DNA of 64,000 bases from the NCBI RefSeq assembly GCF_900167125.1, contig NZ_FUYC01000001.1, forward strand, positions 62,001 through 126,000, read 5' to 3'. The notes under the pieces are model-generated. The model ran no database searches. It was not told the DNA's origin and saw nothing but the letters and a program-made list of their open reading frames with translations. A program made the position numbers and the translations under genes. Shown here piece by piece: positions 30,566-38,705 of this stretch (positions are counted from its first letter, which is position 1; the number at the start of each line of letters is the position of its first letter). The stretch is from Paucidesulfovibrio gracilis DSM 16080. Its GTDB lineage: Bacteria; Desulfobacterota; Desulfovibrionia; Desulfovibrionales; Desulfovibrionaceae.

Positions 30566-31885
30566 TTAGCGCCGCACCCGCATGTAGGGCAGCCCGACCG
30601 CGACAATGATCAGCGAGATAACCAAAAAGTGCAGGAACATGTCCTTCTGCACTGCACCCCAAATGATGTATAGGGATCCGGCCGCCGCCAGCAGTGGACA
30701 AAGAAAACGGCTAAAGCTTCCCAAGTCTGTGAACGTACGCATCACCCATATATAAATGGAGATGTAGATCACATACAAAAACGCGATCGGCAGTTCGGAA
30801 ATATCCATAAACTGTCCCCACCAGCCATTGAAGTTCCCGTACCAGACGACCAGCCACATGCAGGAGAGCAGGTAGCCCAGCACTGCGGAATTGATGGTGC
30901 TGTTGGTCACGGGATTGACCTTGCGGAACACGTCCGGGGCTGGTCCCATCCTGCGGGAAGCAATGGAATACATGCCTCGGGCCGATCCCATAATCAGACC
31001 GTTCAATGTACCCAGGCAGGAAATGATCACGAACACGGTCAGAACCGTACCGCTGAGTTTATCGAAAATCAGGGCAATGACCTTGACCGGAGCGCCGTCG
31101 CCTTCGGCCAGGACTTCCGCGTTGGTCAGCACGCCGGAAATACCGAGGTAGTAGAGCATGTAGATGGCGGCCACGGCGATGGTTCCCACCACCAAGGCTC
31201 GAGGCAGGGTGCGCTTGGCGTCCCGCAATTCCGCGTTGATAACCGTGGCAATGATCCAGCCCTCATACGCAAACGCAGTGGAAAGCGTTGCCACGGCCAG
31301 ACCGCCCTCGCCGGATACCGTGTCCGCGGTTTGCATGAAGTTGGTCATGGTCTGGCCGCTGCTCAGCCCGACCACACCGCCGACAATGGCCACAAGTCCC
31401 AGTGGTATCAGCTTCACCACTGTGGAAGTGACCTGCCATTTGCCCGCCAGAATGGGCGAAAAATAGTTCAGCAGGAAAAAGGCGGTCAGATAAATGGCGG
31501 AAATCGGCCAAACGCCATTTTCCATCTGGAGCAGACCCGCCGTATAGTTGGCCGAAACCCAGGCCAGCACAGCCACCAGTGTGGGATAATAAATGAAGGT
31601 CATGAACCAGGCCACCAGATATCCGGCCTTACTCCCATATGCCTGTTCAAAATAGTCCACCACACCGTTTACCTTTTCAATGCGGGTGGCAATTTTGGAA
31701 AACACATAGGCCGTGACCACCATGATCAATCCACCGATGAGCCATGCGGTCAGGGCGGTGGTCAGGCTGCCGCCCGAGGCCTTGAGCACGTCATCAGCTT
31801 TGAAGAAAACGCCCGACCCGATCACGATTCCCACGACCATGGCGGTCGCGGTCCAGAATCCATACTTCTTCTGTAATTCAGCCAT
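30566..31885 (-). CDS. APC-family amino acid permease
   Basis: About 439 residues with twelve predicted membrane helices. The first helix has the APC signature (GIVIGSGVFFKADDVL) used for substrate and ion binding. Amino-acid uptake or exchange across the inner membrane is likely; the substrate is not readable, though it resembles the LAT/SteT branch. Start taken as the ATG at 31885; a GTG two codons earlier is possible and both have weak ribosome sites. The leader contains a terminator-like hairpin, listed separately. Confidence 0.9.
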   Translation of the reverse strand: MAELQKKYGFWTATAMVVGIVIGSGVFFKADDVLKASGGSLTTALTAWLIGGLIMVVTAYVFSKIATRIEKVNGVVDYFEQAYGSKAGYLVAWFMTFIYYPTLVAVLAWVSANYTAGLLQMENGVWPISAIYLTAFFLLNYFSPILAGKWQVTSTVVKLIPLGLVAIVGGVVGLSSGQTMTNFMQTADTVSGEGGLAVATLSTAFAYEGWIIATVINAELRDAKRTLPRALVVGTIAVAAIYMLYYLGISGVLTNAEVLAEGDGAPVKVIALIFDKLSGTVLTVFVIISCLGTLNGLIMGSARGMYSIASRRMGPAPDVFRKVNPVTNSTINSAVLGYLLSCMWLVVWYGNFNGWWGQFMDISELPIAFLYVIYISIYIWVMRTFTDLGSFSRFLCPLLAAAGSLYIIWGAVQKDMFLHFLVISLIIVAVGLPYMRVRR

Positions 31886-32035
31886 ACTCACTACACGCTT
31901 GGTTTAAAATTTACGTCCCGTACAAGGCAGGCCCGAACGCGTCACGGCCTGGCCGGAAACAACGCTCCCAGCCGAACATCACACACTGCAACCGATAGGC
32001 GCGCCTCCCAATCCAGGCGCTTCACGGGACAAGGT

Positions 32036-32081
32036 ACAAAAAACGCTGCTTCAACAAACCTCATTTTGTATCCGTAGCGTT
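32036..32081 (-). terminator. intrinsic terminator or attenuator before permease
   Basis: Minus strand: AACGCT pairs with AGCGTT and an inner ACAAA/TTTGT stem extends it; six T residues follow. It lies about 150 bases before the permease start and 230 after the upstream gene's stop, so it either ends that gene's transcript or attenuates the permease. The remaining 31886-32311 gap shows no gene. Confidence 0.55.
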
Positions 32082-32124
32082 GTGCGTTCCTCCAAGCTGA
32101 GCGCACTTTCCAGCACGGCCAAAG

Positions 32125-32155
32125 GGGGGAGAAATCGCCCAATGGCGATATCCCC
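32125..32155. other. stem-loop in permease upstream region
   Basis: GGGG-ATCGCC-CAAT-GGCGAT-CCCC with a small internal bulge, no T run. Could be part of an untranslated leader; function unknown. Confidence 0.4.
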
Positions 32156-32311
32156 TCCTCGCTGATTTTGCAATCTATAAATTATGATGCACCAGGAGAA
32201 CGATTTGGAAAGTTTATAAAATACTGGTTTTCTCTTTCGTAAGTCAGCCCGGAGACTTCCCCTCAAAAGCCAACGGCCAACGCATTGCCATCACGCATAC
32301 AGCGCATCCGT

Positions 32312-32899
32312 TCACGGCATCCAGTCAATGATCCCCTGCACGGCATGCTCGTCTTGCCAGCGCTGGAACTCGCCGGGTCCACGTATTCCATCCCGCAACA
32401 CGGCCTGATAGACCTGAATGCCCTTTACCTCGGCATCATCCCGAAACGCATGGCGTATTTCCAGAATGGCCCGCCTGGTTTCCGGAGTCAGAGCATTGCG
32501 GACGGCGTCGGCAACACGCTCAAAATATCCTGCAAAAGGAGATGTTTCCGACATATGGATCATATCCAGTTGCCAAATTGCTCCTTGCGTATCCTTGTAC
32601 CAGGCATGCCACTCCAAACAATGATCCTCGGCCTCCAGCAGATTCACATACTCCACACGCTGGATGCGCGAATCCCCCGCCAGGCTCGCCATTGCACCAA
32701 AACTCTCAGCAATACTGCAATCCGAAGTATACACATGCATATCAATATCAAGATGGTGCAGCATCAACCCTGTCCGCATGGACCCCACAAGCTCCACTCG
32801 CGCCCCAACAGCAGCCCAGCATGAGATGACGCCGGAATCCTGTACGACACGCCGGGCGCGCTCCAGAGTCTGCTCCGAACGCGCAAACAATTCCTGCAT
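32312..32899 (-). CDS. nucleotidyltransferase-like protein
   Basis: About 195 residues. The stretch with VGSMRTGLMLHHLDIDMHVY has the G-S ... D-x-D arrangement of the DNA polymerase beta nucleotidyltransferase fold (MNT/KNT type), which uses two metals to move a nucleotide onto a protein, drug or RNA. Acceptor unknown; no HEPN partner is next to it. The start at 32899 is set by AAGGAG 8 bases upstream; the frame stays open 51 codons further but without a ribosome site. Last chromosomal gene before the tRNA-Ala island. Confidence 0.65.
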   Translation of the reverse strand: MQELFARSEQTLERARRVVQDSGVISCWAAVGARVELVGSMRTGLMLHHLDIDMHVYTSDCSIAESFGAMASLAGDSRIQRVEYVNLLEAEDHCLEWHAWYKDTQGAIWQLDMIHMSETSPFAGYFERVADAVRNALTPETRRAILEIRHAFRDDAEVKGIQVYQAVLRDGIRGPGEFQRWQDEHAVQGIIDWMP

Positions 32900-33072
32900 C
32901 CTGCACTCTCCTTCCCCAAACAGGCCTTCGCAAGGTACTCCCATTATCCCATAGTCGAAAGGCTGGTCTGGATACCAATCAACTGCATGCATAGCAATGC
33001 CTGGATATCTTTTTGCGATTCGTTGTTGACATGCTTGTGGCTTTTGTGTCACACGACTCTTCCCAACGCAGT

Positions 33073-33148
<76 letters not shown>

Positions 33149-33164
33149 CCATATTTTCTTAAGT

Positions 33165-33205
33165 AAAAGGACCGTTTAGCTTGATAGGCTGGATGGTCCT
33201 TTTTC
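33165..33205 (+). terminator. intrinsic terminator of tRNA-Ala
   Basis: AAGGACC (33167-33173) pairs with GGTCCTT (33195-33201), followed by a T run. Related copies follow the att cores at 52785-52819 and 55054-55090, showing the repeated block is longer than the 45-base core. Confidence 0.8.
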
Positions 33206-33564
33206 TATGGTTGGTCAACCAGCTGGTCAACCATTATGTTGACTAAGTGTTTGAGATCACTGATTAAGTCGCTGTATGAACTGTTTATGAAGGTGTATGA
33301 AGCGGAAAACGCTCAACCCTTAATTACCCTGCGGGGTTAGACATCCTTCAGCAAAATCCCCATCTACCCTCCATCATCGACTGATACAGGAGGTACGCAA
33401 AGCAGAATTTTAGGATCGTATTTTCTGTGTGTATCTTTATGTGTCTCTGGCTGTGGCGGCGCGTAGGATTTTTCGTGCCAGAAGGGTGTATGTTTCTACC
33501 TAAATCGCTTATAGAAATGCTGTTTCAAAAAAACTGTACACTATTTCGAACAGGACGGGTGGTT
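33206..33564. other. left end of element: paired arm motifs, no gene
   Basis: 359 bases. TGGTCAACC occurs at 33212-33220 and 33224-33232. Bases to about 33270 resemble those right of the last att copy (55098-55160). An AGGAGG at about 33390 has no start codon at usable distance. The remainder shows no feature. Confidence 0.55.
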
Positions 33565-34215
33565 ATGAAAGATATTTGGAAGCCAGAATGGGATGAACTC
33601 ATTGCCACCGCCTATGGCAATGTTTCTTCTGGAGTAAAAAAGTCTGAGTCAACGCAAGAAATAGATCATGTCTTTGCCGAAATTCTTTCTCTTTGGGTTG
33701 GCAGCATGAAAGTAAAGGACACATGGAAATTCTACCTTGGTCATCAAGAGAACTCATGGTGTTACCTTGGACAAGCCCGGTCAAAAAAACTTCAAGAGTC
33801 TTTTAATTTTGGTTTTTACGAAGGGAAGCTCTTCTTGGACGTTTCTTTTGTGCATCCATACCGCCTCAAGTACATGGGGGATGATTTTTGGGAGCATTTG
33901 ATTGAACTTAACAAGTGTGGAGATTGTAAGTTTTCTGAAAATGCAGGGCTAGCCGGTGACGAGGGAAAGCTCCTAGAGAAGTATTCGTCTTCAAAGAGTA
34001 ACATCTTCAATATCGTGAAGAATTATCTTTTGCTTGAAATGCATGGCGGAGGTTCAGGCGATTTAGGAGGAGTGGAGGTTTTATGGCCCATGGATGTTGA
34101 TAGAGAGGAATTGCTCCTGAATGGTGCTACCGCCTTGTTCCATATGTATAAAATGAATTATTTGCTTTACCGAAGTTATAGTCAATACTTGAATGGCTTA
34201 AAAAAACGGTCCTGA
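33565..34215 (+). CDS. hypothetical protein, 216 aa (island)
   Basis: Soluble protein with many aromatic residues and no signal or membrane segment; I do not recognise a family. The ATG at 33565 is the first with any ribosome site (GGGTGG); the frame is open for 46 more codons with a hydrophobic, unlikely N-terminus. Base composition is much richer in A+T than the host genes. It sits between the att site and the convergent integrase, a place where integrative elements often carry cargo such as defence genes, but nothing in the sequence shows its function. Confidence 0.7.
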   Translation: MKDIWKPEWDELIATAYGNVSSGVKKSESTQEIDHVFAEILSLWVGSMKVKDTWKFYLGHQENSWCYLGQARSKKLQESFNFGFYEGKLFLDVSFVHPYRLKYMGDDFWEHLIELNKCGDCKFSENAGLAGDEGKLLEKYSSSKSNIFNIVKNYLLLEMHGGGSGDLGGVEVLWPMDVDREELLLNGATALFHMYKMNYLLYRSYSQYLNGLKKRS

Positions 34216-34346
34216 GTTTTTATTATGTGGCATTAAGCCCTGTGCTGGCGGAAAATAGACTGCGCTGGTTCGCGCCGTGAGAAGAGTTCGATCCTTGGGC
34301 CCATCATCCCACCACCGCTTGAGCTGAATTCGGCAATGGACCGTCC

Positions 34347-34383
34347 AAAAAAATGAAGGAGGACCATTTCTGGCCCTCCCTTC
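34347..34383 (-). terminator. intrinsic terminator of integrase operon
   Basis: Minus strand: GAAGGGAGGGCC pairs with GGTCCTCCTTC around AGAAAT (small mismatches), then A and seven T residues. Confidence 0.75.
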
Positions 34384-34407
34384 ATCGCTTGGTCCGTGAC
34401 GGGCCAG

Positions 34408-35448
34408 CTAGTCCAGATCGGGTAAATGTTCAATCGCTTTCTCTGTATCTCCAATTATTACATGTGCATAGCGGTCCAGGGTCATCTTGGCAGATGAGTG
34501 GTCCATCAGCACTGAGACAGTCTTCACAGGTACGCCGTTAGACAGCAGTTGAGTGCAAAACCAGTGGCGGATGTCGTATTGCTCTACCGACTTGTCGATT
34601 TTAAGCTTGTCGCAGGTGCGCCGAAAAGCTCCAGCGCAACTCATGATCTGCTTGCCACGATACTCGACGATATAGCCGCTCTTGTTCTCCTTCTTCCATG
34701 CACGGAGTTTCTTGAGAAACGAAGCCTTCAGCGGGATCGTGCGCCAGCGTTGATTCTTCGCAGACCAAACACGGATCGCAGATTTGTCCCATAATACAGT
34801 GTCGTACCGCAGGCTGAGCAGTTCGCTTGGCCCAGGTCGTACTCCCGTATTTGCAAGGATTTCGATCGCTTGAGCTGAATGCTTGGAGGCAGTTTCTCTG
34901 AGCTTGCGGATCATCTCCAGGTCCAAAAGCAAGTGCTTCTGGGGCGAGTTCTTCTTCTTGACAAAACGCAACGGATTTTCCTTCAAGTACCCACGTTCAA
35001 TTCCGAAGTTGAACATGCGCTTAATGTAGTTGAGGTACGCGCTCTGCGTCACTGGCGATGCTTCTGGAAATGCCCTCATCACCAGTGCTGTAACGTATCC
35101 TTCAGTGAGCTGGGTCATCGGCAATTGACCGAGATCTTCAAGCAAATGATCGTTTAACAATTTTTTCCAATCAGTCTTCCAACGTTTCGGTTCTTTGAGT
35201 GCATCTGCCGCGAAGTAATGCTGGCTGAGTTCATCGAAATACACGATGTCACCTGTGAGCGAATCCAGTAACGACTTCTTCTTGTGCTCGATTTTCGCAT
35301 CCATTTCTGCGACGAGCTTTTCAGCAGCTTTCTTGCCTTCTTCACCGAAACCGCAGGACTTCTGCTTCTGTATGCGTTTCTTGCCTTCCTTCCAGTACCA
35401 ACGAGCAACGTATTGCCCGGTGGTCGGGTGCGGGAAAACGGTTCCCAT
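34408..35448 (-). CDS. int: tyrosine-family integrase
   Basis: 346-residue site-specific recombinase. N-terminal arm-binding segment, SAM-like core-binding domain (about 65-170), catalytic domain with the first Arg in NTGVRPGPSEL, RHWFCTQLL (His/Arg box), DHSS (second His) and the nucleophile Tyr in DRYAHV. All catalytic residues seem present, so it is probably active. AAAGGAGG stands 4 bases before the ATG. It lies near the tRNA-Ala att site, 13 bases after the Xis-like gene, and should act on the 45-base repeat. Confidence 0.95.
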   Translation of the reverse strand: MGTVFPHPTTGQYVARWYWKEGKKRIQKQKSCGFGEEGKKAAEKLVAEMDAKIEHKKKSLLDSLTGDIVYFDELSQHYFAADALKEPKRWKTDWKKLLNDHLLEDLGQLPMTQLTEGYVTALVMRAFPEASPVTQSAYLNYIKRMFNFGIERGYLKENPLRFVKKKNSPQKHLLLDLEMIRKLRETASKHSAQAIEILANTGVRPGPSELLSLRYDTVLWDKSAIRVWSAKNQRWRTIPLKASFLKKLRAWKKENKSGYIVEYRGKQIMSCAGAFRRTCDKLKIDKSVEQYDIRHWFCTQLLSNGVPVKTVSVLMDHSSAKMTLDRYAHVIIGDTEKAIEHLPDLD

Positions 35449-35461
35449 ATAGCCTCCTTTG

Positions 35462-35698
35462 CTAGAGTTTCTTAACTTTGCGTCTCTTTGGTTTCACCAG
35501 CAGTGGAGCATCCAGAAATGCATCTGGATCGACCATAAACAGGTCCAAATCCGACTGTGCGAAACGGTTCTTGCCAGGGCCGCGTCTGGGGATCTGGTGC
35601 TTACGAGCCAGCAACCGAAATCGGTCGTAGCTGTAGTCCAAATATGTTGCCGCAGACTGTGCCGTGTGGTATGGTCCAGTAGGTGTAGATTTTGTCAT
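35462..35698 (-). CDS. excisionase/AlpA-like DNA-binding protein
   Basis: 78 residues with a MerR/AlpA-type winged helix (HTAQSAATYLDYSYDRFRLL then IPRRGPGKNRFAQSDLDLF) and a lysine-rich tail. Proteins of this size directly before an integrase gene commonly act as excisionase and regulator. Same operon as the integrase. Confidence 0.82.
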   Translation of the reverse strand: MTKSTPTGPYHTAQSAATYLDYSYDRFRLLARKHQIPRRGPGKNRFAQSDLDLFMVDPDAFLDAPLLVKPKRRKVKKL

Positions 35699-36032
35699 CC
35701 TGTGCCTGTAACACGCTGAAATATTTTGGTAAATTCTACACCATTTCTCCTGCTAGTCTCTTCATCATCTCAAACAGTTTTTCATACATCTAAGTAAAGA
35801 CCCTTCATCATCAGCCGGTGAACCCGGCAGGTGATGCGCAATTTTTTTTGATTTTTTTTGATCAGGGCCATGCCAGAACGACCTTGACGGTGGATGGAAT
35901 ATATATATCTATTTGAAAATACTGTAAAATTATGCTAAGGTGTTCGACGGTGCTGCCGTTCAAGCCATTCAACAAAAGACAAAAAGAAAGGAAGACACCC
36001 CGAAGAGAATCTTCCTTTCCCAAAACACTCCT
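35699..36032. other. A+T-rich noncoding stretch
   Basis: 334 bases upstream of the Xis-like gene, with T8 runs and AT repeats. On the minus strand GGAAGA...TCTTCC near 35990-36012 with T-rich sequence beyond may end the small upstream gene. It must contain the int operon promoter; no confident -35/-10 is seen. Short frames here lack ribosome sites. Confidence 0.4.
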
Positions 36033-36170
36033 TCAACGCTTATCTCGCAATCCTTCGTCGATGAGGACGATGATAACGACCTTCAGTGTCTTCTTGAGTA
36101 TTTTCTTAGTGAGTTTCAACTGTAAAATTCTGAAGATTGTCTCTTTCGAAACAATCGTTGCATGAACCAT
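36033..36170 (-). CDS. small basic protein, 45 aa
   Basis: A 45-codon frame starting at the ATG 36170-36168, preceded by AAGGAGGTGACA, an almost perfect ribosome site. The product begins MVHATIVSKETIFRIL and is rich in Lys, Ile, Val and Leu, with an amphipathic middle (LKLTKKILKKTLKVVIIVLI) and ends GLRDKR. Lies between replicase and Xis-like genes on the same strand, where satellites often encode small regulators. No family recognised; the ribosome site is the main evidence. Confidence 0.5.
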   Translation of the reverse strand: MVHATIVSKETIFRILQLKLTKKILKKTLKVVIIVLIDEGLRDKR

Positions 36171-36433
36171 TGTCACCTCCTTCAGTGAAAGAGTTTCACC
36201 ATGGTAATATATATCTTTATAAAATATCTCTAAGAATAAAAAGTATAGAACTAGATAATGCAGATGAAAGTAATAGTTCTTTCATTTCATTCATCAGAAT
36301 CGAACAATACAACAAAAAAATGCCCACCCGCTTTATTAGATAGTGGCAATTAAAGGGGGAGTATAGTCACGGTAATCACTGGTCATTTAAATTAGTTATA
36401 AATATACGATATATATAAAATATAATAAGGGTA
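36171..36433. other. very A+T-rich region beside replicase gene
   Basis: 263 bases with strings of AT repeats (ATATATATC, ATATACGATATATATAAAATATAATA) just downstream of the replicase gene and upstream of the small gene. No open frame. An A+T-rich tract next to a replicase is a possible origin unwinding element; this is inference only. Confidence 0.4.
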
Positions 36434-37483
36434 TTATTTATGGTTATTAATGATAGATTTGTATCTATTTAAGGTGGATTGTCCAAGACCAGTGACATTG
36501 CAGATTTTCTTCCGTGTTACTTTCTCTCCGTTTGCTTTCATAGTTTCGATAGCGTCCAGGATTTTCTGACGAGTTTGATTTGTCCGTTTCTGGTTAACGT
36601 AGTGAGCGCCGAGTGACAGGCGGTGCTTACGTTCCTTTTCAAGTTCGTCATCTGGCAGATCATAGCCAATTGATCCGAGATTCATCACGCCACGGTTGTA
36701 CATGTGTTGTTTGAAGTTGGGATCATCCTTCTTGTTCCAGGTCCATTTAGTGATTGAGTTGATGACACAATAAGCCTCTGAAATGGTTAGTTCGTGATCA
36801 CCTTCCATTTGTTTCGCAACATTGTGATAGTAATCGAGAACAACCTTTTCAACGGCAGTTTTCCAAGAATCAAAGTCTGAGTAGTTCTTCACTTTCGGAT
36901 ACAGAAGCTTCCGGCAGTGATGGAACATTGTCTTCTCGCGGCCCTCATAGACCTCATCGTCAACCTGTACGTATTCTTTGTGAACATACGGAATGAACTC
37001 GGAAAGCTCTTGAAGGTCGTACTGCACATCACACCAGTGGACTTTCCAGTGATCATGGAACGGGTTGTTAATCGCATTTCCTGTGTATCCATGATCACCG
37101 TCAAGAACTACATCCATGCCGCGTCTCACGTTGTTGAAAAAACGGATTGCTTTCTGGCTGATCCAATTGGCCTTCCTTCCATCTGCCAATGGAAAGTAAA
37201 CAGGTCTTTTGAGTTCAAACAGATACTTGGCGTGAGTGTTTTTAGGGTTGATGATGACAATCGTTGGTTCCAACATGACTTCATCCATCCATCTGCTACC
37301 TGCCATCTCATAGTCCAGGTCCAAGCAGATATACTTTCGTTTTTGACCTGGGAGCTGGATAAACTGGTATTGCAAGGCTTGATCTTTTGAATAAATGTAC
37401 CACCTGTTCTTTTTGTCATCAGTTGCTCTGGGGCGTGGGCTAAGGTGGTTGTAGAAACGAACTTCGGGACCATCGTGTTTCAT
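36434..37483 (-). CDS. plasmid-type replicase/primase
   Basis: 349 residues. The N-terminal part fits the Replicase family (ICLDLDYEMAGSRWMDEV, PTIVIINPKNTHAKYLFEL then KRPVYF), known from ColE2-type plasmids and some phage-like elements, in which one protein binds the origin and makes the primer. A middle segment (SEAYCVINSITKWTW...) looks like the PriCT region and the end (VTRKKICNVTGLGQSTLNRY) is a helix-turn-helix. GGAGGA precedes the start. With int and AlpA-like genes it gives the int-alpA-rep order of phage-inducible islands. Confidence 0.85.
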   Translation of the reverse strand: MKHDGPEVRFYNHLSPRPRATDDKKNRWYIYSKDQALQYQFIQLPGQKRKYICLDLDYEMAGSRWMDEVMLEPTIVIINPKNTHAKYLFELKRPVYFPLADGRKANWISQKAIRFFNNVRRGMDVVLDGDHGYTGNAINNPFHDHWKVHWCDVQYDLQELSEFIPYVHKEYVQVDDEVYEGREKTMFHHCRKLLYPKVKNYSDFDSWKTAVEKVVLDYYHNVAKQMEGDHELTISEAYCVINSITKWTWNKKDDPNFKQHMYNRGVMNLGSIGYDLPDDELEKERKHRLSLGAHYVNQKRTNQTRQKILDAIETMKANGEKVTRKKICNVTGLGQSTLNRYKSIINNHK

Positions 37484-37690
37484 GGGATTCCTCCTGTTTA
37501 GGGTTCATCCCATTTATATCTTTAGCAAAGTTGCTCTCATCCGTAGAGCAACGCAGAACGGTCATCAGAATGAGCCAATCTGAATCAGGATCGTCCGTCA
37601 GTGTTGGAGGATGAGATACTGTTGCACTTCAAGAAAGTGCCAAATCGTTAGAGATATGATTGAAAGTGAGATTTGATCGGTAGGCTGTGG

Positions 37691-37735
37691 GGTAACGGCA
37701 GATTGGCGGGGAGACCTGTTGATTCTGCCGTTACC
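37691..37735. other. perfect 12-bp inverted repeat
   Basis: GGTAACGGCAGA pairs with TCTGCCGTTACC around 21 bases. It overlaps the stop codon of the transglycosylase-like gene and has no T run. Could stabilise or end that transcript, or be a protein site upstream of the replicase. A second hairpin (GCACTT/AAGTGC) lies at 37624-37640. The rest of 37484-37690 shows nothing. Confidence 0.6.
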
Positions 37736-38705
37736 AATCTCGATCCATTTCCCACAAAGAATCGGGAAAGTCCCATATAGGTACGAACGTCTGAGCATCT
37801 TCACCATCTTGCTCAAAAACTATGGGACCATCAGGAGATTGCAAATCTAGATTAACTGAAGTCACATATTTCTCCAGCCACCAAAAATACATGGAATTTG
37901 AAAAGGTCCTGAAACTGGAATTTTTAATCAGGTCATCAAATTCGAACCCAATGAATTCTTCAACGAACCATCTGAACCTATCAATGTCCTTGTGCAGATG
38001 GTAATAATCGTCGTTTTTCTTCCCTTGCTTGTTGAACGGACGAAATGAGACAGCCTGATCTTTCTTGGTTGCATTATCAAAGAAGACACATCGTCCTCCT
38101 TTGGTCCATTGAGCATGGCTGGAGCAATCACTTGACCACGCATGCAATCCTTGGAGTACGTCTGCGCTACCGATCCGAAACGCATGGACTCGGACACCTG
38201 CATCATAGAGTTGTTTTACAGCATTCCTGAAATTCTTCATCCCGATAGCATTTGAGCCAATGGCGATCAGTGGATACTTCTCTCTCTGGTCGATAATTCT
38301 GCTTAGTTCATCGTCGCCTAAGGAGTGCAGTACAGGAACAGGGTTAAGTCCCATGTCTTCCAGTATCTTCTGGTTATCCCAATTCTTGCTGGCGAAGTTG
38401 TCCTTTTCTGCTTCATTGAAATCTTCATCGTAGTTGAAGTAGCAGTAGAACTTGTCGCCGTGTTCTTTCAGGAACGCACCATAGTCATATACGGTATGCG
38501 TCACCTTTCCAGGGTTCTGGTTTTTGGACCAGACACCACTGTCCAGAATAACCTTGTCGATGTGCTGTGGGTAATCCTTCAGAATCTTGAACGTCTGGTT
38601 ATCGTCCAGGCCAAATGAACGGAGCAGATTGACTTTTATTTCTGGTGCGAACTCATGGATAAGTTCGAACGTATAGTAGCTGAGGGAGGATTGAAAAATT
38701 TTCAT
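37731..38705 (-). CDS. TGT/DpdA-like transglycosylase-fold protein
   Basis: 324 residues. The pattern resembles phage and DpdA-type relatives of tRNA-guanine transglycosylase: an early Asp in ILDSGVWSK, NYDEDF, PVLHSLGDDE, PLIAIGSNAIGMKNF, then VRVHAFRIGSADVLQ and the Ser-rich SSDCSSHAQW that replaces SVDSxSW. Family enzymes swap guanine for 7-deazaguanine in tRNA or DNA. Whether base exchange is kept is open, since no preQ0 genes are seen here. The ATG overlaps the upstream gene's stop (ATGA), so the two are coupled. Confidence 0.65.
   Translation of the reverse strand: MKIFQSSLSYYTFELIHEFAPEIKVNLLRSFGLDDNQTFKILKDYPQHIDKVILDSGVWSKNQNPGKVTHTVYDYGAFLKEHGDKFYCYFNYDEDFNEAEKDNFASKNWDNQKILEDMGLNPVPVLHSLGDDELSRIIDQREKYPLIAIGSNAIGMKNFRNAVKQLYDAGVRVHAFRIGSADVLQGLHAWSSDCSSHAQWTKGGRCVFFDNATKKDQAVSFRPFNKQGKKNDDYYHLHKDIDRFRWFVEEFIGFEFDDLIKNSSFRTFSNSMYFWWLEKYVTSVNLDLQSPDGPIVFEQDGEDAQTFVPIWDFPDSLWEMDRDW

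Noticed and set aside
33427-33564. 46-codon N-terminal extension of the first island protein
   Set aside because: No ribosome site, and the extra sequence is rich in Cys, Trp and Arg in a pattern unlike the rest of the protein.
35932-36165. Plus-strand open frames of 61-77 codons opposite the 45-residue gene
   Set aside because: No ribosome site; the minus-strand frame has an excellent one and explains the region better.
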